Positions 47,191-58,311 of a DNA stretch of 64,000 nucleotides are shown here, in pieces. Source of the DNA: Chrysomallon squamiferum (taxonomy: Eukaryota > Mollusca > Gastropoda > Neomphalida > Peltospiridae). Both the position numbers and the translations under genes were made by a program. The stretch is from positions 12,325,723 to 12,389,722 of the forward strand of contig CM022677.1 of the NCBI GenBank assembly GCA_012295275.1. Reading direction: 5' to 3'. The notes beneath the pieces are model-generated. The model did no database searches and was not told the origin of the DNA. It saw nothing but the letters and a program-made list of their open reading frames with translations. The stretch's first letter is position 1, and each line of letters begins with the position of its first letter.

Positions 47191-48351
47191 GATTTTATAA
47201 GAATTCACTCATTTTGATTTATACGTTGATAATAAATGATGTTAAGGTACAACATTTATATTGTCAACACGAGCGCAGTTTTCACGTGTAATTTTGAAAC
47301 TAAATATCGACATTTTCTTAATTAACATTATCAAGATTATTCTTGAATATCCGATAATATTCTTTTAGGTGTATCCAATATTATCATCATTTGTTATGAT
47401 GCAAAACAGAGGTAACAACATATGAATGTAAACAGTGGTACATTTACATCGTCTACGCTGCACTGCTGGTAGTAAATAGACACGTAAATTCGAGCAAACT
47501 GAAATTATCTTCAGAAAACTCATAAAAAATCTGTTGTTAATCGCTTGCAAACTGAGCTGAGAAATTACTCCTTACATCTAGTTTATACGCAAAATGTAGA
47601 ATCAGCAAAAATAATATAATCTTTTATATTCATTTCAAAATCTTCACCTTTTCCTGTATTTTTTTTTTTTAAATTTAAACACTTTGTATCTTCTACAAAT
47701 ACGTTTTACTCAACGTTTATTATTCAATTATAAATGATAATTTTTAATAAGAAATATTCAACGTATGAGCAGAAGAGATTATTTTTATTTTATGATTGTT
47801 TAAGATATTTTGTTATTATTTTCATCTTTTTATTATTATTTTCATTCTTTTTCTTTTTCTTTTATTTTATTCCCACAGACTTATTATCATTTTCATATTT
47901 TTTCCCCACAAATTATTTCAATTAAACAGAAAATACAGATTATAAAAAATTGGAAACATTTTCATTTGCACATTTCTGAAATAATGTTTTGATTTTTTTT
48001 CTCCAAAATGTGAAAGGCAAATTATAAAATACTTGGAAAAAAATTTTCTCTTGTTTATTTATTTATTTATTTTATCGTTTTTAACTGTTTATTTTCAATT
48101 TTTTAAAGATTCCTTGTTGAAATAATTCTATTATACTTTCCAAAATGGGAAAGGCAAATTATAAAGACAGGATTTTAAGTAATTTCAACTTGAAGATCAT
48201 CATGTTTCTTCTAATAAAAAATAACCAGATCTTGATTAATGCAAATACAATTTTAATTTACCTTAGAAATATATTGTTACTTTTTACAAAAAGGTTTATA
48301 AAATTAATTATATACTCTTCAATTATAGTTACATTGATTACACCCCGCAAA
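47190..48351. other. AT-rich non-coding stretch
   Basis: No exon supported. Contains a short echo (gatgcaaaacagaggtaac at 47398-47416) of the inverted-repeat arm at 23084. Confidence 0.4.
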
Positions 48352-48470
48352 TCCATGAATGCGATTTAAAAGCATTGTGGTGCTCTAGTTAACCTTTTCT
48401 GAAAATGGGTCTTACAACATTTTCCACTGAAGTGCTGGCTAAGGCAGCTTGAATCTGATGGCCGAATTCC
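48352..48470 (-). pseudogene. inverted, decayed copy of the 9520-9687 exon
   Basis: Minus-strand reading matches the exon at 9520: QIQAA.ASTSVENVVR..FRKG..LEH.NA, with a TAA at 48391-48389 where copy 1 has TCA (Ser). It also has an acceptor (caattttttag) at the same place, but one extra base before the conserved part changes the phase. It is the last piece of a minus-strand exon cluster (48632, 49151, 49268). Confidence 0.6.
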
Positions 48471-48631
48471 CTAAAAAATTGTTCTACAGATTTCCAAAAC
48501 TCAACCATTACTAAAATACACCCTGACATGGCTCTGAATATTTTTTTTTTTTTAAATTAAACATACTGAAACATAAATAAATCCTAGTGAAAATATTAAA
48601 TTATCTCTAAAAATGCTCTTTTATATATTAC

Positions 48632-48707
48632 AGTTTTCTTTTCTGGAACTTTCATAATAATTTCAGTCTGTGAGCTTTCCATCTCATTTGCAAAATCACC
48701 TTCTTGA
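48632..48707 (-). CDS. candidate minus-strand internal exon
   Basis: Acceptor ctttttcag at 48708-48716, donor ACT|GTAATA after 48632. 76 bases: one base, then 25 codons beginning QEGDFANEMESSQTEIIMKV. It joins in phase to the exon at 49151-49196 (AA+T = Asn). This phase match over a short intron is the best evidence that the cluster is or was a gene. Product unknown, acidic and polar. Confidence 0.5.
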
Positions 48708-49150
48708 CTGAAAAAGAAACAAAACAAATATTTCAGATGAAAAACATAACTGTTATCATGTACAGGTGCTGTATTTTTGCACTATTAAAAATATTTCATG
48801 GTAATATGAAACAAATAATTTTTAAGTTCCGTGCTCATTTTCTTTATTTTCAACAACTTATCAACCCATTTCACAACTTCAAACAAAATAATTTTATTTG
48901 AGTAAACATCATATAGCAAGAACAGAAATAAAAATATTACTACAATTCCAAATAATGCACTTGTTTGTTAATTTTACTAATTTTAAACCTAATTAAGTAA
49001 AGTGGACAAAATAATAATAAAAATAAAATGAAACTAAAACTAATAATTATGTAACATAAACCAACAGTGGTAAAAAAACAAACAAATAAATAAATAAAAC
49101 CCAATAAGAATGACTAAAATAATTTTAATTCTAATATGTAATATACATAC

Positions 49151-49196
49151 TTTTCCTGAACTCTTGACATCTCAGTGTTGTGTGATTCCCTGTTAC
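49151..49196 (-). CDS. candidate minus-strand internal exon
   Basis: A 46-base exon between ttactcctctag and a consensus donor GTATGT. Frame: two bases, 14 codons (NRESHNTEMSRVQE), two bases; joins in phase to 48707. Polar, coiled-coil-compatible. Confidence 0.5.
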
Positions 49197-49267
49197 CTAG
49201 AGGAGTAAAAAATAAAAATTAAATATACATTAGATAAAAACAGAAAATTATATTAGAAATGACTCAC

Positions 49268-49373
49268 CAATATCTCAGTGTTTTGTAAATGCTCAAAGTG
49301 GTCTTCTCAAACTAACTGAATATCATGATGCACATTCTCCGACAGGAACAGAATATCACCAATGTGATTTCCA
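49268..49373 (-). pseudogene. candidate minus-strand internal exon with in-frame TGA
   Basis: Acceptor aattttcag and donor GTGAGT frame 106 bases. The best frame reads GNHIGDILFLSENVHHDIQLV, TGA, EDHFEHLQNTEIL; the others stop earlier. Its phase does not fit the next exon, so either it is decayed or it is spliced to something else. The single TGA mirrors the one in the plus-strand exon at 8588. Confidence 0.35.
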
Positions 49374-49799
49374 CTGAAAATTAATAACAAGAATCAGAAA
49401 TTAAGAGAAAACAATTTCAACAAACATATTGATAATAGACAAACATTTTACATTATTCAAACAGTGGTAAATTCTGTAAACGAAATAATGAAATAAATTC
49501 AGAATATCTGTTTATTGTTTACATTATTCTTATTGATATTTTATACATCCAGTAATATTAAATAATTTAACTATCTTTCTTTCATTTAGTTGTGAGACTC
49601 GGCAAGAGAGATATTTGGCTATCACTGTTAAACTGTTACTAATATATTACTTTATATATTAAAATGTATTATAATATTACTGGTTAAGAAATTATAAGTT
49701 ATTGTTGTTGTTGTTGTTGTTATTAGTATGTGTCAAATATTTTAATTTTTATAGATCAAAACGATTATTTCAGTTTTGTAAGCCTATATATATATATAC

Positions 49800-50480
49800 T
49801 TTCTCAGCGGGCGCAACACCTATTAAAATATATTGTAATTTCTACTAATGTCGCCGCCTTTACCTAAAGATTTTGGTGTTTTTCATTATTCTTTCACTCT
49901 TTTTATTAGCTATTATTCTTACCATGTTAGTGTGCACAGAATATATTCTCGATATTCTTTAGTGCTTTTCACTAATTATTACTCCTACTTTCTGAGCGGG
50001 CGCATCACCTATTAAAATATATTATTGTCATTTCTATTAATGTCGCCGACGTTCCCGTGGTACGAGGATTGTTCCTAACGTTATTGGTGTACTCCTTTTC
50101 GTTTTTCTTCTCTTTTTTTTCGCTGTTATTCTTATAAAAATATATTATTGTTATATCTATTAATATCGCCGTTATTACCGTCGTTACGGCGTTGTTCTTA
50201 ATGTTCTCGGTGTATTTCACCTCGTTAAAAATATCATTACTCTTTCTACTAATGAGGCGTTGTTCTTAATGTTCTCGGTGTATTTCACCTCGTTAAAAAT
50301 ATCATTACTCTTTCTACTAATGAGGCCGTCATTACCGTCGTTACAGCATTGTTCTTAACGTCTTGGTGTACACTTCACTCTTCTTTTTCGCTTTTTATTC
50401 GCTATTATTCTTATTTTGTAACGTGCACATTCTACATTAAAGTATTTTTTTAATATTTCTATTAATATCGGCGTCATTGC
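49800..50480 (-). repeat. satellite array 3
   Basis: Units with attaaaatatattattg, tctattaatgtcgccg, gttgttcttaa.gtt..ggtgta and ctttttatt...gctattattctta. A ~67-base part is perfectly duplicated at about 50187-50320, indicating recent unequal exchange. Same orientation as arrays 1 and 4. Confidence 0.85.
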
Positions 50481-50524
50481 CATCATAAATACTTTAATCT
50501 TTGTGCGACACTCGGCTTTTATTT

Positions 50525-51430
50525 TAGTTGAACAATTTAGAAACTGAGAAATACAGCGAGTTAGATTTGCAGATTCATGTTATTAATAAAGGAATAAAAA
50601 AAAGGTTATTTTTTCGTTTTTCATTTTTTCCTCTTCCTTTATACAGTAGAAGAAAAGATCATGTTTATACTTCCAGACAAAGTGTTGTGTATATTTACAA
50701 ATATACTTTTTCTAAGCAGTAGTCAGTGAGATGGAGAAAGATGAAGGTGATTTTTAATAATTATACCACACACTGTGTTTTAATTACAGCTTTCTGGTAA
50801 TTAATATTTTATTAACCAGAATATTTTAAGAAATGTGGTACTTGTTCGTCCTATACAACGGCGAGTGTTTTGTGAAGAAATGTTTCTGTGAAACCTATGA
50901 AGACAAGTCTGGCTGTGCAGACGTGTAGCTGACTGCCTGGATAACACGTGTTTCAGTAAAAATTCTGCTGTCCAGTTTTGTTCTTTCAAAAATCTTTTGT
51001 GTATTTACTAAAACACGAAACTTTGACGTACAGTGAAGTTTTCTAGATATAATTTGTGACACTGGACAGAGTTTATGTTCTATAAACAAATTAGATTTCA
51101 GTTTCATGTGAAGAAACTGAGGTTCAACCAAAAATAACAAGTTATATTATAAAGAATACTGCTATTTATACTGTTTATTTTTATTAAATAAATAAATAAA
51201 TAAATTTAATTTAAATACTGGATGTTATATCAGGCATATCATTATATATGTAGATGAGAAGGCGCCAGTTTAATCTGATATTTTAAAAGCTTGAAGTAAA
51301 AGATATGCTTTAACAGGATAAAACTCAGTTTTACAGAAAAATATTATCACAATAAAGTGGCTTCCCCTGTATAACTAGTCATAAAATTATTTATTTCTGA
51401 ATTTAAAAGTTGAGCGCTGTAAAAACCATT
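50525..51430 (+). repeat. dispersed block R3, copy 3 (partial)
   Basis: Shares gaaactgagaaata.agcgagttagattt, cttccagacaaag.gttgt, ctaagcag, tacaacggcgagtgttttgtgaagaaa, actttgacgtacagtg and cttcccctgtata with the other copies. It sits between satellite arrays 3 and 4. The minus-strand frame 51140-50895 (MLFLVEPQFLHMKLKS...) is partly conserved with copy 2 only. Confidence 0.8.
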
Positions 51431-51739
51431 ATAAGATGAAAAGGTCAGATCCAGATTAACAACAGAACAGAACACCAAAAAGCTCTGCATGATGCTGAAA
51501 ACTGAGCTTTTACTTTATATGATTTTATTTGATAAGTTGATAACAAATGATGTTAATACAATATTTATGTTGTCAACATGAGCGCAGTTTTCACATGTAA
51601 TTTGAAATTGAACGACATTTACTTTATTAACATTATGAAGATTATTGTTGAAAAGCCGATAATATTCCTTTAGCTGTATTCAAGATTATACTGACAATTA
51701 CATATATATCCAGAACTACAGGGGGGCTGTGAGATTAAT

Positions 51740-52066
51740 ATTCTCTTATTTAGAGCTTGTGCCCATCCTGTATTAGAATATGTTAGTAATAGTTCTATTC
51801 ATTTCGCCTTCGCTGAGATCGCAACAGCTATGTTCCTAGCTTTAGGAAATGGTGAGGTTAATTTGCTATTATCTGTCTAATTATACTGATGATTAATCCT
51901 CTAATTATTAATTCTGCTGTATAGCAAATAATTATATTGTCAGTATCTCACTAATTAAAACTGCATAACCCCGTTCAAATAAAGTAAATAAAGAAAACAG
52001 TCTCATTATCATTCGTATAAACTTTACCACGTATTATAAAAAATATAATATTATAATGATAATACC

Positions 52067-52103
<37 letters not shown>

Positions 52104-52500
52104 CTCCGTCATTACCATCGGTGTACTTCTCCTTATTCGTTTGCTTTTTATTAACTATTATTCGTACTTTTTTAGTGTTCAAAGGTATTATTACTATTTC
52201 TATTAATATCACCATCATAACGGCCTTGTTCCTTGCTTTCTTGGAGTAATTATAATTTTTCTTTAGCGCTTTTTATTAATTATTCCTCATACTTTCTGAG
52301 TCGGCGCATCACCTATTAAAATATATTATTGTAATTTCTATTAATGTCGCCGTCGTTGACGTCGTAACGGCTTGTTACTAACGTTATTACAGAACTCCTC
52401 ATTATTCTTTTTCGTTTTTTATTCTCTGTCATTCTATATTAAAATATATTATTATTGTTTATTAATGTCGTCGTCATTACCGTCGTAACAGTAACGTTTG
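51740..52500 (-). repeat. satellite array 4
   Basis: Same unit as array 3, including gtcgccgtcgttgacgtcgtaacgg and the (ATT)n expansion at 52068-52103. It ends about 50 bases before the telomeric repeats. Confidence 0.85.
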
Positions 52501-52550
52501 CTTAAGAATTAAGGTTGCGGAATTGGGCAGGATTAGATTCGGAAGTTGGG

Positions 52551-52629
52551 CTAGGGTTAGGGTTAGGGTTGGGATTAGGGTTAGGGTTAGGGTTAGGGTT
52601 AGGGTTAGCGTTAGGGTTAGGGTTACGGT
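52551..52629 (+). repeat. interstitial telomeric repeat (TTAGGG)n
   Basis: About 13 units of TTAGGG with a few variants (TTGGGA, TTAGCG, TTACGG); degenerate units go on to about 52740 (gttagggttatatttagatttaggg). The G-rich strand runs left to right, so a former chromosome end would have had satellite array 4 as its subtelomere. The poly-Gly/Leu frame across it is an artefact. Confidence 0.95.
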
Positions 52630-53264
52630 TCATGTTATTTAAAGTTTATTACGATTCTTGTAATAGGGTTAGTACTAGTGTTGGCATTAGAATTAAGTTT
52701 AACGACTTCGTTAGGGTTATATTTAGATTTAGGGGTACTGTCTCGGTTAAGTTTTTTTTTTATTATTATTCTTTCTTTTTTCTTTTTAGGCAATGGTTCA
52801 GTTTACAAAACATAAATACAAGGAACAAAAACAGAAAATACTCACGGCACGTATAACACGTATTTACAAAAACACGTGGGTATTTCACAACAGAGCTCCT
52901 TTTTTACCTAACTCATATCTGCTTGGTTATATTAAATGTATATTTTTTCCGATACATTTAAAAAAAAAACTACAATTAAAAAAAATAATAATAATAAAAC
53001 TGAGACAATGGCTTCTAGTGCCGCAACAAAGATGCACTACTTTTTAATATGATCGTCCCCTTGCAAATTTATTTGTGATATTATTTTTTCTATCATATAA
53101 TAATTTTATACCATGTCGAGAAGACGAGGTAATGTTAGCTTTATATATATATATCGTTATTAAAATTAAATGATTAAGTATTTTTTGTCCTGTTTTTGTC
53201 AATCAAATATTATCTTTCTATCGTTTATTTCGCCACAAAAAAGGTCACTTTGGAACATTTTTGG
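52630..53264. other. transition region, no supported gene
   Basis: After ttttctttttag at 52788 an 84-codon frame (MVQFTKHKYKEQKQKILTAR...) is open, with a few CpGs near 52845-52880, then Lys/Ile low complexity. Probably not a gene. Confidence 0.35.
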
Positions 53265-54151
53265 AACTGGTGCCTATATCTCTAACACCTGTCTACCTCT
53301 CTACCTTTATCTCTGTCTGTTTCTATGCCTTTATCTCTATCATGTGTCAGTATACCATGATCTCTATCACTTGTCTCTGTTTCTCTATCTCGATTACATG
53401 TCTGACTCTCTCTCTCTACTTTTATCACTTGTCTGTCTCACTACCTTATCACTTTTTTCTGTTTCACTATCTATATATTAATAATTTTGCCTGTCTCTCT
53501 TTGCTTATATCTCAATCACTTGTCTATCTCTCTAAAACCTGTCTCTATCACTCTACTTATATCTCTATCCAAAGTCCCTGTATTTCTATATCTCTCTCTG
53601 CTTATACCTGCCCCAGTCTCAGCTACCAATAATCTCTATCATTAAGGTGTTAGATAAACTAATGCAAAGATAGGATTTATGCTACTGGCTCAAAATTTAA
53701 CCACACATCTTTTTTTCTTTCTTTTTTTTTGAAAATTACTTGGTTAGAAGTATTTTTGATTATACATATACCTTTTTTATTCCTAAATAATAATTATTTA
53801 ATACAGTCTGGCCATGGAGGTTTAAACTTGCTAGATGGTTAACACCAGCTTCCTCTTATAATACTAATACTAATAATAATACTGAAAGCAGAATCAGTAA
53901 CCACCTCTGTTGATGAAGAAATGTTGTCATCATCTGGAATGTTGAGTTTTCCTTTAATGGCAGGTGATGTTTTTTTCTGTCAGTTTTATTTCACTTTTAG
54001 TTTCTGGCAAGTTTATATTCTAAGATGAAGCTAAAAATATTTAAAAAAACAAATTTGTGACACTTTTGAACAAAATATGTGCACTTACTGACATGAGAAG
54101 TTTCACAGTTTGGATTTGAGATTCAGTTGGGAAATATTTTACCTGGTAAGT

Positions 54152-54172
54152 CGAGGTACCATTGTATTAGAA
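54152..54172 (-). repeat. pogo/Tc1-type terminal-repeat-like motif
   Basis: gtaagtcgaggtaccattgta is the reverse of tacaatggtacctcgacttac, similar to terminal inverted repeats of Tc1/mariner/pogo elements (cagtggtacctcgac...). The other end of such an element is not found within the arm. Confidence 0.35.
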
Positions 54173-54319
54173 AAATATTTTTAGTTGCTTATTTAAAAGG
54201 TGTCACTTCACATTGCATAAAAAAACAGGGTTTCTTTTTCAATATCTGTATAGTTAGTTACTATTAAAAACTAGTAAAAAACATACTGTATATGTTCTTA
54301 AATAAAATATATCTGTAAA

Positions 54320-54799
54320 CTCGACATCTTTCATCAGCTCAACGAAGCAGAAATCGAGCCTCATCACTAAACCAGACAGTTCTCCATCATAATTGAGGCC
54401 AGACTCTGTGCACTAGACACCACTGACATCGTAGTTGACAATGCTGTTGACTCAAAACCACTCTTCTTACAGGCCGTCTGGCTCAAATACCTGCCTCACA
54501 TTTGCACACTGTCTGAGCCGATATTCTAAGCAGACCTGGTATTGCTGAAGCAGAAGAGGTAGCAGTGGTGGTTCTTTCCCTTAGATGAAGTAACTGTATG
54601 TGGTCCTGGGCCCTGTGGTTACACATGGTCTCCCTGATCTGGGACAATCACGTGTTGTTTGGTGTTGCTGGAACTGATACCACAATCTCAAGATGGTGCT
54701 TGGGGTTACATGGAACACCCAGGCTATGGCCGAGAAGGATTCGCCAGCTTGTAAACGGCCGATGACGTTGTTTCATTGCTGTTCACTCAGTCGTGGCAT
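54320..54799 (-). pseudogene. Tc1-like transposase relic (left arm)
   Basis: On the minus strand from ATG at 54799: an N-terminal helix-turn-helix region (IGRLQAGESFSAIAWVFHV, PSTILRLWYQFQQH) and the GRPR-like SGRPCVTTGPR. Further on, in other frames, come a RISAQTV motif and WFSDEARF, the segment with the second catalytic Asp of the DD34D/E triad. It has several stops and frameshifts and lacks the third acidic residue, so it is inactive. Near-identical to the copy at 58991. Confidence 0.7.
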
Positions 54800-55639
54800 T
54801 TGTTTGATGTTGGGTCAGAACAAAAATAATGAACAGAAGTATTCAAAAACCTTGCACCTCATATTCAAGTTTCATGTTCCATGTGCAAATGCACTGATAA
54901 CATGGTTTTTTTTTAATAAACAGAAACAAACACTAACATCTCCTTTTCATTCCTGCAAACACTGGTTGATAACTTCGGTTGCAGTTCTGAGGTAAAACAA
55001 ATTCCCATGTTGGTGCCCAGTCTTGATGTTCTCCACACTTTGAGAACTGCACCTTTCTTTCACATGGTCTGGTAGGAGATGTCTTTTTTTACTTCTGTTC
55101 TAGACAATTCTGTCCAGCAGTGTTTTTAGGAAGATGGACAAAATGTTCTTGTTTCGTGGTATTCAAGTTTGAAGTACTGGGATGGTGATTAGTTTCTCTG
55201 AAGAAAAACAAACAGAAAAGTAATTAGCGTCATTTTCCCAGCATCAAGTCATGAATTCTGTATGTAACCAGTGTAACCTGTGAATGAAGAGTCTGAAGTC
55301 ACACAGTGAACACACAGAGGAAGCAGAAACTGAAAGAGTTAATTAACAATCACAGCTATAACTGATATTAAATCATGATTAGCTAAGAGTTCACACCTAG
55401 TTGGTCTGGATCCACAGTCACATCCTCCAATACACTGTATTTTTGTTTTTATTAAAAATCAGGTTTTTGACTTGCTTGAGTAATAACTTGTGTTTTGGTT
55501 GTAATTAAATATTGAAGTGATAATACATATTTCATAGATCCTGCAAAGGTTTGTGTTAGTAATTTCTTTTGACTTCTACTTGCAGTTTTTGTCAATCAAA
55601 CATATGGTTGGTTCTCTGGTACACTGGACTAACATAATG

Positions 55640-56317
55640 AAAGTGGTGCTGGGGACCAATGAGCCATTATCTGGGGTACGATGAGCCACTATGGGGTCTC
55701 ACGGGCTGGTGTGGCTCACAGATCCCACTGCATTTCAGAGGAATACATAGCTATAAAATGAACGTTTTTTGTTAGATAATTAATTATTGGCATTAGTTTT
55801 CTTCTGGATATGTTTGGTGTAAAAAGAATGCCTAGAAAGAAAGAAAAGAAGACAGAGACCTCTTCTCAACAAAGGTAATGAAGAGCAGTGTTCACTACAT
55901 CAGTGTAGCAACACAACCAAAAGATGACACCGGAGAAAATCTCCCAGGCACACTATGTGATGTCACATGTGCATTTACTGAGCCTGTCCAGGAAGAAATA
56001 AGCTCAGTTGAGGCAGATTTGATTTTGGACGTCCCTGCTAAACCTCTTATTGCAGTCGGAAGGAAATCATACAGTTCAGTGCCAGTTTTCATGGATTTAG
56101 TCTCTAATAAGATTCACCATTAGTTAAGGACAGTTGAAACTACACTTAAACCATGAAACTGAGTCAGTGTGTTGAAAATGTAATTCACTCCTTATTTTAT
56201 TACACTATATGCAGCTCAGATGAAATTTATGAAACGAATTAAAAACAGATTTACATGTGTGTTGTTTTAGTTTCATAGGACCCCAATGGGAGGCTCACTG
56301 GTCCCTTACCCTGTAAT
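55640..56317 (+). mobile_element. short DNA transposon with terminal inverted repeats
   Basis: gggaccaatgagcc at 55652-55665 is the inverted match of ggctcactggtccc at 56292-56305 (one mismatch). A further inner part (actatggggtct / aggaccccaatggg) also pairs. A TA lies outside the right end, as for Tc1/pogo insertions. Inside, 55830 starts MPRKKEKKTETSSQQR and stops, then an 81-codon ORF follows. Length about 680 bases; probably an internally deleted element. Confidence 0.6.
55878..56123 (+). CDS. ORF inside the short transposon (transposase remnant?)
   Basis: 81 codons, starting MKSSVHYISVATQPKDDTGE, ending TAG. Balanced composition, so likely once coding. A short frame just upstream (55830-55880) starts MPRKKEKKTE, like N-termini of pogo/Tigger-type transposases, and ends in TAA followed by this ATG. 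The DDE domain is absent. Fits a deletion derivative that keeps the ends of the transposase gene; the assignment is inference. Confidence 0.4.
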   Translation: MKSSVHYISVATQPKDDTGENLPGTLCDVTCAFTEPVQEEISSVEADLILDVPAKPLIAVGRKSYSSVPVFMDLVSNKIHH

Positions 56318-56455
56318 TCTGTAGTGTAACTGAGAGCAGTGATGCCTCTATAAGCAGCAACAGTTTTTCTATCAACAGCTATCAAGTTTTCAGTGAAATA
56401 ATCAAATATCTTAAAAATGGCTCATCAGTCCCCAGATCTGCTACTATAACTCTAA

Positions 56456-56780
56456 CCAACAGCAACAGCAGCAACAACAACAACAATAACTAGAACAATA
56501 ATTATATTAATATCAATAATAATGACCAAGATAACCATAATGATAATATAAATAATAATAATAATGATAATAAGAAAGATAATAATAATAATAATAATCA
56601 TAATCATAACAAAGATAACAATGATAATGATAGCAAACAATAAACAATATTAATAAAAGTTATCTTTCTTTCACGTGGATACTGAAATAAGTAAATAAAT
56701 ACATTTAAAAAAGTACAAAAACAAATAAATAAATAAATAATATAAAATAAAATAAAGAAATAAACAAGTAAGTAAAGACA
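56456..56780. repeat. AAC/AAT/ATA-rich microsatellites
   Basis: caacaacaa, aataataat and aaataaat runs; poly-Ile frame on the minus strand is an artefact. Confidence 0.9.
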
Positions 56781-56925
56781 TTCCTCAGCCTTGCTACATC
56801 AAACAGTGAATATATATATAAAATATATAGTTTACAAAGAATAGTAAAATTAAAGGATTATTTTAGAAATATCTATTTAAAAAACCAGCTCCTTTCTGTT
56901 CAGATCCCAGTTCCTGGTAGTAGTT

Positions 56926-57165
56926 GTAGTAATAGCAGTAGTGGTAGTTGTAGTGGTTGTAATAGCAGTAGTGGTAGTTGTAGTGGTTGTAATAGCAGTA
57001 TTAGTAGTAGTAGCAGTAGTAGTAGTTGTAGTAGTAGTAGTAGTAGTAGTAGTCATAGTAGTAGTAGTAGTAGTAGTAGTAGTAGCAGTAGTAGTAATAA
57101 TAGTAGCAGTTGTAGTAACATAGTAGTAGCTGTAGTAGTAGTATTAGTAGTAGTATAGTAGACAC
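56926..57165. repeat. (GTA)n-type microsatellite with 36-bp higher-order copies
   Basis: tagtagtag with ttg and caa variants; the first part repeats gtagtggtagttgtagtggttgtaatagca. The poly-Val frame is an artefact. Confidence 0.95.
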
Positions 57166-58111
57166 AGTTAGTAATATTTATATGCTACAATGAACAGTAA
57201 GATAAGAGATTATTTAAAAACAAATATTAAGTAAAAAAGCTGAGTTCTGCTGAGGTCAGTTCTTTGCTATTTCCATTTTACACTTGTCCACTGCCAGAAA
57301 CAGGAACTCTTTAAAATGTGGCATCAGGGACTCCAGCTGTAAATAAATAAATAAATAACAAGAAACAAGTAAGCAAATAAACAAACAAATAAATAAATAA
57401 ATAAACAAACAAATAAATAAATAAATAAATAAATATGCAGTGATAGAAAACAGGTAGAATTCCATTGCAGAAAAATGGTGGGGTCAGATATAAACCAATC
57501 CATTTTTATTTACTGAACTTAGTTCTGTATGATGTTTTAAAACAGTTTTGTTAATACCTGTAATACTAACAGATTCTTACACAGGCACAAGATGTTTTAT
57601 TTTACTAACAGAATTGACATTAATAAAATACTTCATATAAAGTTATTATTAATATATAGTACATATAAAGTTATTAATAAAATATTGTATATAAAGTTAT
57701 TAATAAGATATTGTATGTATAAAATTACTAATAAAACTGATATAAAATTACTTACTACAGTAGAAAATTTCACAACGGGGAACTTGAAATGTCTGATGTT
57801 TTTATTGAACTCTGAGAGTCCCTTTTTTATTTGAAATGAGTCTAAATATTTTCTGTATACTTCCATGTTTTTTCAGTTGGATTCTTTTTTTTTTTTTTTT
57901 TTTTGCTGTTTTTCTATCTTAATTAATATCAGTTGTATAACAGTTGGTATAAATAGAATATCCAAATTACTTTTTATTTGTTTTTTTTTTTTTGCTTTCC
58001 AATCTTAATAATAAAGTATAAAAAATAGTCTAGATATATTCTGCTGCTTCCAAGGTTTATTTTATTTGTCTTCTTGCAATCCTGTCTTAATTAATAAGGT
58101 AGAAAAATAAT
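57166..58111. other. AT-rich stretch with (AAAT)n, no supported gene
   Basis: An AAAT/AAAC run at 57338-57436 and imperfect ataaagttattaata repeats at 57630-57735. Confidence 0.5.
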
Positions 58112-58311
58112 NNNNNNNNNNNNNNNNNNNNNNNNNNNNNNNNNNNNNNNNNNNNNNNNNNNNNNNNNNNNNNNNNNNNNNNNNNNNNNNNNNNNNNNNN
58201 NNNNNNNNNNNNNNNNNNNNNNNNNNNNNNNNNNNNNNNNNNNNNNNNNNNNNNNNNNNNNNNNNNNNNNNNNNNNNNNNNNNNNNNNNNNNNNNNNNNN
58301 NNNNNNNNNNN
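58112..58311. other. assembly gap, 200 N
   Basis: Exactly 200 unknown bases, so probably a placeholder of fixed size. The right arm of the large inverted repeat begins at the very next base, which suggests that assembly failed in the repeat. Confidence 0.99.

Larger units (their letters stand above)
53265..55495 (+). repeat. large inverted repeat, left arm
   Basis: Its reverse complement is at 58312-59945 and, after an interruption, 62620-63300. The part 54290-55495 is almost identical to 58312-59510 reversed. The outer part (53265-53860) is the ctatctct/ctgtctct repeat and atttaaccacacatct...ggtttaaacttgct, matching 62620-63300 less closely. Confidence 0.9.

Noticed and set aside
46232-51140. 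Minus ORFs 46414-46232 and 51140-50895 as a gene family (LFLVEPQF...)
   Set aside because: They are parts of repeat block R3; the first copy (22.6-22.9 kb) has stops in the same frame, so conservation reflects the repeat.
52515-52856. Gly/Leu-rich ORF
   Set aside because: Translation of TTAGGG telomeric repeats followed by T-rich DNA.
56941-57123. Poly-Val ORF
   Set aside because: Translation of a GTA microsatellite.
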